Below are positions 57,901 through 64,000 of a stretch of DNA of 64,000 bases, piece after piece. The notes beneath the pieces were generated by a model. That model saw only the letters and a list, made by a program, of their open reading frames with translations. It searched no databases and had not been told where the DNA came from. The position numbers were made by a program, and so were the translations under genes. Each line of letters opens with the position of its first letter. The first letter of the stretch is position 1. The DNA is from Parazoarcus communis SWub3 = DSM 12120 (GTDB lineage: Bacteria; Pseudomonadota; Gammaproteobacteria; Burkholderiales; Rhodocyclaceae), in the NCBI RefSeq assembly GCF_003226565.1, contig NZ_QKOE01000009.1, positions 1-64,000 of the forward strand. The letters are read 5' to 3'.

Positions 57901-58382
57901 CGGATCAGGTACTTGATGTGCTGGTACAGATCACTGTTTACCTTGACCAGAAAGTCGACGCTGCGCTGTTCGCTACGATCGATGGTGTCGAGGTAGGCCT
58001 GGAACTTAGGCGTCGCCGGCAGTTTGAGCAAGTACGGCGCGAGTTCGTGACTCTGCCAGTCTTCGTACTTGAAGGGAATGGTTTCCGCGTAAGGTTCGAG
58101 GAAGAAGTCGAAGGGGTTGATGACCGCCATTTCCGCGACCAGATCCACTTCGATACGCAACTGCGTCGTCTTTTCGGGGAAGACGAGTCGGGCAAGGTAG
58201 TTGGATTGGGGATCCTGCTGCCAGTTGACGAAATGGGTTTCAGGCAACACACGCAGCGAATAGGACAGGATGCGGGTCCGGCTGTGCGGTGCCGGGCGCA
58301 GGCGTACAACTTGCGGACCGAGGTTGATCGGACGGTCATAGTTGTAGGTGGTGACGTGAGACAGCGCCACGTGAATCGACAT
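54963..58382 (-). CDS. Large transglutaminase with DUF2126 domain
   Basis: The 1139-residue protein starts MSIHVALSHVTTYNYDRPINLGPQ with the transglutaminase N-terminal domain. The core includes Cys in KQSGSCRDSAWLLVQLL, His in TDLHAWCEVYLPG and Asp in WIGLDPTSG, within the first 260 residues. The remaining 850 residues form the DUF2126 region (QGGEPTFVSVDDPDGAEWN, HTGTGGGNHFVMGG and a C-terminal GQ-rich-free basic domain). These proteins usually accompany alpha-E and ATP-grasp genes. A gap of 46 bases separates it from the next gene downstream. It is the first gene of the run. Confidence 0.93.
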   Translation of the reverse strand: MSIHVALSHVTTYNYDRPINLGPQVVRLRPAPHSRTRILSYSLRVLPETHFVNWQQDPQSNYLARLVFPEKTTQLRIEVDLVAEMAVINPFDFFLEPYAETIPFKYEDWQSHELAPYLLKLPATPKFQAYLDTIDRSEQRSVDFLVKVNSDLYQHIKYLIRLEPGVQTPEETLEKQSGSCRDSAWLLVQLLRHLGLAARFVSGYLIQLTADVKSLDGPSGPEADFTDLHAWCEVYLPGAGWIGLDPTSGLFAGEGHIPLACSPDPTSAAPITGALDECEVEFEHEMKVTRIWEAPRVTKPYSEEQWVEIEQLGHAIDAELVEHDVRLTQGGEPTFVSVDDPDGAEWNTAAMGPDKKRLSTDLYHRLRNKYGPNGLVHFGQGKWYPGEQLPRWSLNCYWRKDGEPMWSRQDLIANESQPSGADDIIAGRFLRCVADRLGLSPEFVFPAYEDVFYYMWRERRLPANVDPFDARLDDEMERERLMKVYTQGLTKVTGYAFPVARNPATGEWQSGPWFLRSERCYLFPGDSAMGYRMPLDSLPWVTPGDYPWIHQPDPFDTFAPLPAHAALRHQFGPASGLDAAALQRNIRGEAVPGSTAPLGDGGNGKTHAPARGPARNLAESSDRRPQSKESAGWITRTAMCAEARNGTLYIFMPPVATLEDYLEIVAAVEASAEWLNQPVILEGYEPPRDPRLQHFRITPDPGVVEVNIHPASSWDELVDQTTHLYEAAHYSRLTTEKFMVDGRHTGTGGGNHFVMGGATPADSPFLRRPDLLRSLISFWHNHPSLSYLFSGLFIGPTSQAPRIDEARNDSVAEIELAFKEMSRVIESAPNGCPPWMVDRLLRNLLIDVSGNTHRAEFCIDKLYSPDGPTGRLGLLEMRAFEMPPHARMSLTQQLLLRALIARFWKDPYTPPKLVRWGTELHDRFLLPHFVWQDFCDVIEDLQSDGYPIKAEWFAPHLEFRFPKYGDFAVKGMSLEVRAALEPWHVMGEEGSAGGTVRYVDSSLERLQVKLTGAAPDRYVVTCNGVPMPMQPTGTVGEFVAGVRYRAWQPSSALHPTIGVDSPLTIDLVDTWNQRSIGGCQYHVMHPGGRSYDTFPVNAFEAESRRMARFFRIGHTPGKMSIGEVRTHPEFPFTLDLRHY

Positions 58383-58615
58383 GAAGACTTCCTCTTGGTC
58401 AGGCTGGATGAGAATGCAAGAGCAATTCCCGCGCCATGGTAAGTGTTTGATTTAGGAATGCAAATGATGCTTCGATGCACCGGAATGGTGCGCGCCCTGT
58501 TTTGGGGCGCACCGTAATCGTTCAGGGTCTTTGCGGCGCCGTCATGCCACGTGTGCATCGCTCCTGTAATACACTGGTCGTCCCCTGCAGAACATCCATA
58601 AGACGAGGCGAAAAC

Positions 58616-59788
58616 ATGAGCGTCATCGATATCGTCCGCCCTGCCCATTACCGTTTGAAGGCGATTCGTCAGGACATTCACGCCCATCCCGAACTTGCGT
58701 TTGCCGAGCACCGTACCGCGGACATTGTCGCCCGGCACCTGGAGGAGGCCGGCATCGAGGTTCATCGCGGTCTGGGTGGAACCGGCGTGGTCGGGGTCAT
58801 CCGCAGTGGTCGTGGGCTGCGTGCGATCGGCTTGCGCGCCGATATGGATGCACTGCCCATCACGGAGCGCAATACCTTTGCGCATCGTTCAGTGCACGAA
58901 GGCTGCATGCATGCCTGCGGCCACGACGGGCACACCACCATGTTGCTGGGTGCGGCGCAGGTGCTGGCGGAGCGCAAGGGTTTCGACGGCATTGTGTATG
59001 TGATCTTCCAGCCCGCCGAAGAGGGCGATGGCGGTGGGCGGGTCATGATCGAAGATGGCCTCTTCGAGCGTTTTCCGATGGAGTCCGTCTACGGCATGCA
59101 CAACTGGCCGGGGATGCCCGCGGGGCATTTTGCCGTGCACGACGGGCCGGTGATGGCCAGTGCTGACCGTTTCGACATCCGCATTCTTGGGGTGGGTGCC
59201 CATGCGGCAATGCCCCACCTGGGTGTGGATCCGATTGCGGCGGGTGCCGCCCTGGTTCAGTCCATTCAGACCATCGTATCGCGTACGCTCGACCCGAACG
59301 ACGCTGCGGTGGTGTCGGTCACCCAGTTTCATGCAGGTGAGGCCTACAACGTGATTCCGGACCGGGCGGAACTGTCGGGTACGGTCCGTGCCTTCTCCGA
59401 AGCGGTGCAGGATCGTATCGAGGCCCGTCTGCGTGAATTGTGCAATGGCGTGGCGGCGGCGTATGGCCTGAACGTCGAGTTTGCCTATCGCCGCGGCTAT
59501 CCGCCGACGATCAATAGCTCGGCTGAAGCCGCGTTCTGTGCGGAAACGGCGCGCACTCTGGTGGGCGCCGATCGTGTCGTCACCAATGCAAGACCCAGCA
59601 TGGGGGCAGAGGACTTCGCCTACTTCCTGCAGCGCAAACCTGGCGCCTATGTGTGGATCGGCAATGGGCCGGGCGAGGGTGGCTGCACCCTGCACAACCC
59701 CAACTACGACTTCAACGACGAGATCATTCCGGTGGGCGTGGCCTACTGGGTGGAGCTTGCCCGACGCCTGCTGCCCGAAACACGTTGA
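58616..59788 (+). CDS. M20-family amidohydrolase (hippurate hydrolase-like)
   Basis: The 390-residue metallohydrolase has IRADMDALPI-type sequence (GLRADMDALPITERN), the metal-binding HACGHDGHTTMLLGAA, and YVIFQPAEEGDGGGRVMIEDGLFERFP with the catalytic Glu. HNWPGMPAGHFAVHDGPVMASAD follows. It would remove acyl groups from amino acids or similar amides in the cytoplasm. The ATG at 58616 is chosen by family start. The open frame extends upstream to 58475 without support. It is divergent from the transglutaminase cluster. Confidence 0.92.
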   Translation: MSVIDIVRPAHYRLKAIRQDIHAHPELAFAEHRTADIVARHLEEAGIEVHRGLGGTGVVGVIRSGRGLRAIGLRADMDALPITERNTFAHRSVHEGCMHACGHDGHTTMLLGAAQVLAERKGFDGIVYVIFQPAEEGDGGGRVMIEDGLFERFPMESVYGMHNWPGMPAGHFAVHDGPVMASADRFDIRILGVGAHAAMPHLGVDPIAAGAALVQSIQTIVSRTLDPNDAAVVSVTQFHAGEAYNVIPDRAELSGTVRAFSEAVQDRIEARLRELCNGVAAAYGLNVEFAYRRGYPPTINSSAEAAFCAETARTLVGADRVVTNARPSMGAEDFAYFLQRKPGAYVWIGNGPGEGGCTLHNPNYDFNDEIIPVGVAYWVELARRLLPETR

Positions 59789-59843
59789 ACATTCGGGCCG
59801 GACGGGCGTCCATAGGCCTGTCCTCTCCGTTCAGGAAATACGC

Positions 59844-62336
59844 ATGATCTTCCGTCTGGCTTTTCGCATGATGTTGCGCGACTTTCGCGCTGGCGAGCTT
59901 CATCTGCTGGGTCTTGCCATTGTGATTGCCGTGGCCAGTCTGACCAGTGTCGGTTTTCTTGCCGATCGGGTCGGCCGGGGGCTGGACCGCGAGGCCAACC
60001 AGTTGCTGGGCGGCGATCTCTTGCTGCGTGCGGATCAACCCTGGGATGTGAGCTTTGCCGACGAAGCCCGCCGACGGGGCCTGCAGGTCGCAGGCACGGT
60101 GTTGTTCACCAGCATGGCGACCACCGATGACAGCGCGGTGCTGGCGGGGGTCAAGGTGGTGGAGCAGGGGTATCCGCTGCGGGGTGCGATCCGTATCGCC
60201 CCTGGCCCCAACCTGCCCGACGCAAGGGCAGATGGCGTGCCCCGGTCCGGCGAGGTCTGGCTGGATGAGCGCTTGCTGGCAGAGTTGAAGGTGCGCGTCG
60301 GTGACCCGGTTGATCTGGGAGAGCGTACGTTCCGGGTGGCGGGCATGGTCAGCTTCGAGTCTGATCGTGGCGCCAACTTCTTCAGTCTGTTGCCGCGGGC
60401 GATCTTCAATATCGACGACCTGCAGGCGACCGGCCTGATCACGGTGGGTAGCCGGGCGACCTGGCGTCTGCATGTTGCAGGCTCACTGGAGGCGGTGGCC
60501 GACTACGAGCAATGGGCGAGGGCGCACCTGGGCCGTGGACAGGCGGTGGAAACCATCGAGAACGCCCGTCCCGAAGTTCGTGGCGCGCTTGACCAGGCAC
60601 AGCGTTTCCTGCGGCTTGCCGCACTACTCGCCGTCGTGCTGGCTGCGGTTGCGGTCGGGTTGTCGGCACGGCGCTTCATGCAGCGCCACCTGGATGCCTG
60701 CGCGGTGATGCGCTGCCTGGGGGCGCAGCAGTCGCGGGTGCTGGGGATCGTGATCGGCGAGTTCCTGCTGTTCGGTTTCGTGGCATCGGCATTGGGTGCG
60801 GCGCTGGGTTGGTCGGTGCAGTGGGGTTTGGGCGGCGGGCTGCGTGAGTTGCTGGCGACGGAACTGCCCGCGCCCTCCTTGTTGCCGCTGGCGCACGGTC
60901 TGGTGGTGGGAATGGCCTTGCTGATCGGCTTTGTGTTGCCGCAGGTGTTGCGACTGGGGTCGGTGCCGACGATTCGCGTACTGCGCCGCGAAATTTCGGC
61001 GGCCGAGCCCTTGTCTTCCGGCGTCTGGCTGGCCGGGCTGCTCGCCTTGCTTGGGCTGATCTTCTGGATCGCAGCCGATTTTCGTCTTGGCCTGGCGGTG
61101 GCCCTGGGTTTTGCAGTGGCGCTGGGCGTGTTTGCACTTGCTGCCTGGGGGGTGCTGCGCCTGGCGGTACGTTCCCGAGGGGTTGGCAGTCTGCGCGGTG
61201 GCGGCTGGCGCTATGGCATTGCCGCATTGGGACGGCGCATGGGCGGGAGCGTCATTCAGGTGGCGGCGTTGGGCATCGGCATGACGGCCTTGCTGTTGCT
61301 GACCCTGATCCGGGGCGATCTGCTGGCCGACTGGCGAGGCATGACACCTGCTGACGCGCCGAATCGGTTCATCATCAATATTCAACCGGATCAGCGTTCA
61401 GGTGTTGAAGAGGCGTTCCGGGCTGCAGGGCTGGACGTGCCGGGCATCAATCCGATGATCCGCGGACGCATGGTGTCAATCAATGGTGAACCGATTCGTA
61501 TCGAGCGTTACGAAGAAGGTCGAACCCGACGCCTGGCTGAACGTGAGTTCAATCTGTCCTACGGAAGTGTATTGCCGTCGGGTAATGAGGTGGTGGCCGG
61601 GCGCTGGCATGGTGAGGCGGGTGCGCCCGGTTTCTCGGTCGAGAAGGGACTGGCGGAGACCTTTAGCTTGAAGGTGGGCGACCGGGTCACGTTCGAGATT
61701 GCCGGTCAGCAGATTGAGGCGCCGATTACCAGTGTGCGTGCGCTCGAGTGGGATTCGATGCGGGTGAACTTCTTCTTCATCGCCTCACCGGGCCTGCTCG
61801 AATCGGCCCCTGCGAGTCTGATCACCAGCTTCCACCTGCCATCGGGCGAGCATGCCTTTACCACCCGGTTGGTCAATCAGTTTCCCAATCTGTCGGTCAT
61901 CGACATTGGCGCTGTGCTCGCCCAGGTTCAGGCAATGACTGACAAGCTGATCGTGATTGTCCAACTGGTGTTCGGTTTTGCTGTATTGGCGGGGCTGGTG
62001 GTGCTCTATGCAGCGCTGCAGTCGACGCATGATGAGCGCGAGTATGAGCTGGCCATGCTGCGTACCCTGGGTGCGCGCCATCGCCAGGTCAGACAGGCCT
62101 TGGCGGCGGAATTCCTGGTACTCGGTGGGGTGGCGGGTGTGCTGGCAGGTGTCGGCGCAAGCGCAATTGGTTGGGCGCTGGCGCAGTTCGTGTTTAGGAT
62201 GAATTATGTGCCCAGCCTGTGGCCGCTGGCGCTTGCCGCGCTGGTCGGGGCGGTCGGTGTCATGCTGGGCGGCTGGCTGGGGACGCGCAAGCTGTTGTCG
62301 ACACCGCCCTTGGGCAGTTTGCGGGCCTTGGGCTGA
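59844..62336 (+). CDS. FtsX-type ABC transporter permease (YbbP-like)
   Basis: The 830-residue membrane protein begins MIFRLAFRMMLRDFRAGELHLLGLAIVIAV. It has two FtsX-type modules with periplasmic domains, with hydrophobic blocks near residues 20-40, 255-290, 300-340, 390-440 and 690-820. The C-terminal block LVVLYAALQSTHDEREYELAMLRTLGARHRQV is diagnostic. It resembles E. coli YbbP, which pairs with the ATPase YbbA for lipoprotein-like or lipid release. No ATPase gene is adjacent. It starts 55 bases after the M20 gene and ends one base before rmuC. Confidence 0.9.
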   Translation: MIFRLAFRMMLRDFRAGELHLLGLAIVIAVASLTSVGFLADRVGRGLDREANQLLGGDLLLRADQPWDVSFADEARRRGLQVAGTVLFTSMATTDDSAVLAGVKVVEQGYPLRGAIRIAPGPNLPDARADGVPRSGEVWLDERLLAELKVRVGDPVDLGERTFRVAGMVSFESDRGANFFSLLPRAIFNIDDLQATGLITVGSRATWRLHVAGSLEAVADYEQWARAHLGRGQAVETIENARPEVRGALDQAQRFLRLAALLAVVLAAVAVGLSARRFMQRHLDACAVMRCLGAQQSRVLGIVIGEFLLFGFVASALGAALGWSVQWGLGGGLRELLATELPAPSLLPLAHGLVVGMALLIGFVLPQVLRLGSVPTIRVLRREISAAEPLSSGVWLAGLLALLGLIFWIAADFRLGLAVALGFAVALGVFALAAWGVLRLAVRSRGVGSLRGGGWRYGIAALGRRMGGSVIQVAALGIGMTALLLLTLIRGDLLADWRGMTPADAPNRFIINIQPDQRSGVEEAFRAAGLDVPGINPMIRGRMVSINGEPIRIERYEEGRTRRLAEREFNLSYGSVLPSGNEVVAGRWHGEAGAPGFSVEKGLAETFSLKVGDRVTFEIAGQQIEAPITSVRALEWDSMRVNFFFIASPGLLESAPASLITSFHLPSGEHAFTTRLVNQFPNLSVIDIGAVLAQVQAMTDKLIVIVQLVFGFAVLAGLVVLYAALQSTHDEREYELAMLRTLGARHRQVRQALAAEFLVLGGVAGVLAGVGASAIGWALAQFVFRMNYVPSLWPLALAALVGAVGVMLGGWLGTRKLLSTPPLGSLRALG

Positions 62337-62337
62337 T

Positions 62338-63531
62338 ATGGATCTGATGCTGAGTGAGTCCGGGCCGTGGATCGGTGGGCTGCTGTTACTGGTCGTGCTG
62401 CTGCAACTGGTGATGATGTTGCGCGCCCGGAGGCTGGAGCGCAGTGTCGGAGCACAGCTTGGCGAGCAACTGGACCAGCGGTTTGCTGCCCAGCATCGCG
62501 AGTTGTTGCGTGATCTGCATGAGGGGCTGTCGCGACAGACCGACCGCATCGGCGAACACGCGCGTGCCGATCGTGAAGTGCTGCAGCGTGGTTTGGCGGC
62601 TGCGTCGGTACAGCTTTCGCGCAGCATCGAGGCGTTGACGCATTCGGTGGAGGGGCGCTTGCAGACCCTGGCCGGACAGGTCAATCAACGCCTGGACGAG
62701 GGCTTCCGCAAGACCAACGATACCTTCGCCAGTGTGATGGCACGGTTGGCGACCATCGATGAGGCGCAGAAGAAGATCGATGGACTGACGACCAATGTGG
62801 TCAGCCTGCAGGAGCTGCTTGGCGACAAGCGCGCACGCGGTGCATTTGGTGAGGTTCAGCTTGAAGCGCTGGTGCGCAACATGCTGCCACCGGATGCCTT
62901 CGAGTTTCAGACGGTCTTGCCCAACAATACCCGTGTCGACTGCGTACTCAAGCTGCCCGCTCCGACGGGGCTGGTGGCGGTGGATGCCAAGTTTCCGCTG
63001 GAAAACTACCACCGCATGTTAGACAGCGAACTGGCCGACAGTGATCGACGTGCTGCGCAAACCGCGTTCAGGGCCGATGTACGGCGCCATGTGGATGCGA
63101 TTGCGGGCAAGTACATCCTGCCGGGGGTGACGTCGGATGGGGCGATGATGTTCTTGCCCGCCGAGGCGGTTTTTGCCGAGCTTCATGCCTATCATCCCGA
63201 GGTCGTTGTCTACGCCCAGAGCCGCAGGGTGTGGATTGTGTCGCCTACGACCCTGATGGCAGTGCTGAACACTGCACGTGCGGTGCTCAAGGATGTGGAG
63301 ACGCGCAAGCAGATCCACGTCATCCAGGATGCGCTGGGCAAGCTGGCAAAGGACTTTCACCGCTTCGATGAACGCATGAATGCGCTTGCGCGTCACATCG
63401 ATCAGGCCAGCAAGGATGTTCAGGACGTGCAGACCTCGAGCCGCAAGATCAGCGCGCACTTCCAGAAGATCGAATCGGCCCGGCTTGACGAACTCGAGGC
63501 TTTGTCCGGGCCGGCTCAGCCGCCGATGTAG
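62338..63531 (+). CDS. rmuC: DNA recombination protein RmuC
   Basis: The 397-residue product has an N-terminal membrane anchor ([20 protein letters not shown]), a long coiled-coil region (residues about 30-160) and the RmuC core. The core includes [42 protein letters not shown] and [19 protein letters not shown]. RmuC is a putative nuclease that limits inversions. Its ATG follows one base after the permease stop. Its last 16 bases overlap the end of the convergent moaA. Confidence 0.93.
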   Translation: MDLMLSESGPWIGGLLLLVVLLQLVMMLRARRLERSVGAQLGEQLDQRFAAQHRELLRDLHEGLSRQTDRIGEHARADREVLQRGLAAASVQLSRSIEALTHSVEGRLQTLAGQVNQRLDEGFRKTNDTFASVMARLATIDEAQKKIDGLTTNVVSLQELLGDKRARGAFGEVQLEALVRNMLPPDAFEFQTVLPNNTRVDCVLKLPAPTGLVAVDAKFPLENYHRMLDSELADSDRRAAQTAFRADVRRHVDAIAGKYILPGVTSDGAMMFLPAEAVFAELHAYHPEVVVYAQSRRVWIVSPTTLMAVLNTARAVLKDVETRKQIHVIQDALGKLAKDFHRFDERMNALARHIDQASKDVQDVQTSSRKISAHFQKIESARLDELEALSGPAQPPM

Positions 63532-64000
63532 GACATCTCGATCTTGGGGCGGCTGGCGGTTGCTGCCGTGCGGATCTCCGAGTAACGGTCTTCACGCCGC
63601 TGCCACACCGATGCAATGGCCGCATCCAGCTGGGCATCGTCTGCGCCCTGGCGCAACAGGCCGCGCAAGTCGTGCCCCTGCTGCGCGAACAGACAGGTGT
63701 AGAGCTTGCCCTCGGTGGACAGGCGAATCCGGGTACAGGTCGAGCAGAAGGCCTGGGTCACCGAAGAAATCACGCCGATCTCGCCACTGCCATCCGCATA
63801 GCGCCAGCGTTCCGCGACCTCACCTTCGTAATTGGGGTCGATCGCCTGCAGCGGAAAATGGGCGTTGATCCGCTCGATGACCTCACGTGAGGGTAGTACC
63901 TCGTCCATCTTCCAGCCGTTGCTGGAGCCGACATCCATGAATTCGATGAAGCGCAGGATATGCCCGCTGTGGCGGAAGTGGCGTGCCATGGGGACGATGT
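63516..64000 (-). CDS. moaA: GTP 3',8-cyclase MoaA, C-terminal part (cut by window edge)
   Basis: At least 157 C-terminal residues of a radical SAM molybdopterin biosynthesis enzyme are present. The second iron-sulfur cluster motif is seen as [22 protein letters not shown], with three Cys, and [15 protein letters not shown] is typical. The end in GG (YIGG) is the usual MoaA tail required for GTP conversion. The gene continues beyond the right edge of the window. The stop at 63516 overlaps rmuC by 16 bases. Confidence 0.95.
   Translation of the reverse strand, partial: IVPMARHFRHSGHILRFIEFMDVGSSNGWKMDEVLPSREVIERINAHFPLQAIDPNYEGEVAERWRYADGSGEIGVISSVTQAFCSTCTRIRLSTEGKLYTCLFAQQGHDLRGLLRQGADDAQLDAAIASVWQRREDRYSEIRTAATASRPKIEMSYIGG

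Overview
The window looks like a GC-rich betaproteobacterial chromosome. The housekeeping genes and their order (guaB-guaA, smpB with ratA-rnfH, mltG-tmk-holB-pilZ-tatD, DUF4936-ygfZ) and the aromatic-acid gene block suggest Rhodocyclales (Thauera/Azoarcus-like). That placement is inferred from gene content only.

Region 1 (1-13.7 kb) is a complete type I-E CRISPR-Cas locus read on the minus strand. A WYL regulator leads into cas3, cse1, cse2, cas7e, cas5e and cas6e. A two-gene toxin-antitoxin cassette with its own palindromic operator follows, then cas1, cas2, an AT-rich leader and an array of 47 nearly identical repeats with 46 spacers. Four repeats differ only in the terminal base that is copied from the PAM during spacer acquisition. 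The array's leader-distal side stops 20 bp from what looks like the end of an IS21-like element. The toxin-antitoxin cassette between the interference and adaptation genes is the most unusual feature of the window.

Region 2 (13.9-20.4 kb) is a plus-strand aromatic-catabolism block: a metallo-beta-lactamase-fold protein with an incomplete metal site, a flavin monooxygenase, a small DUF2783 protein, a VOC protein, a fumarylacetoacetase-family hydrolase, a TRAP-type binding protein without its membrane partners, and a maleylacetoacetate isomerase. No classical ring-cleavage dioxygenase is present, so the VOC protein is a candidate for that step.

Region 3 (20.4-37 kb) is mostly core genome: typA, ppiD, fabI, an oligopeptide-type ABC importer without ATPases, selO, smpB, ratA-rnfH, a DUF4124 protein, guaB and guaA. 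A FitAB/VapBC-type toxin-antitoxin pair sits just after guaA, a known integration hotspot in bacteria.

Region 4 (38-49.6 kb) contains a CHASE-PAS-GGDEF diguanylate cyclase, tadA, a leaderless L,D-transpeptidase, a GNAT acetyltransferase, an NRDE protein, DUF4936, ygfZ, the tightly overlapping run mltG-tmk-holB-pilZ-tatD-ankyrin, and gdhA behind two NtrC-like palindromes.

Region 5 (49.7-64 kb) holds a five-gene minus-strand run rich in amide chemistry: a DUF2126 transglutaminase, a fused circularly permuted ATP-grasp/alpha-E protein, a second transglutaminase, a histone-deacetylase-family amidohydrolase and DUF429. An M20 amidohydrolase is divergent to it, followed by an FtsX-type permease, rmuC and the 3' part of moaA cut by the window edge. 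No gap between genes exceeds 300 bases. I saw no rRNA or tRNA genes.
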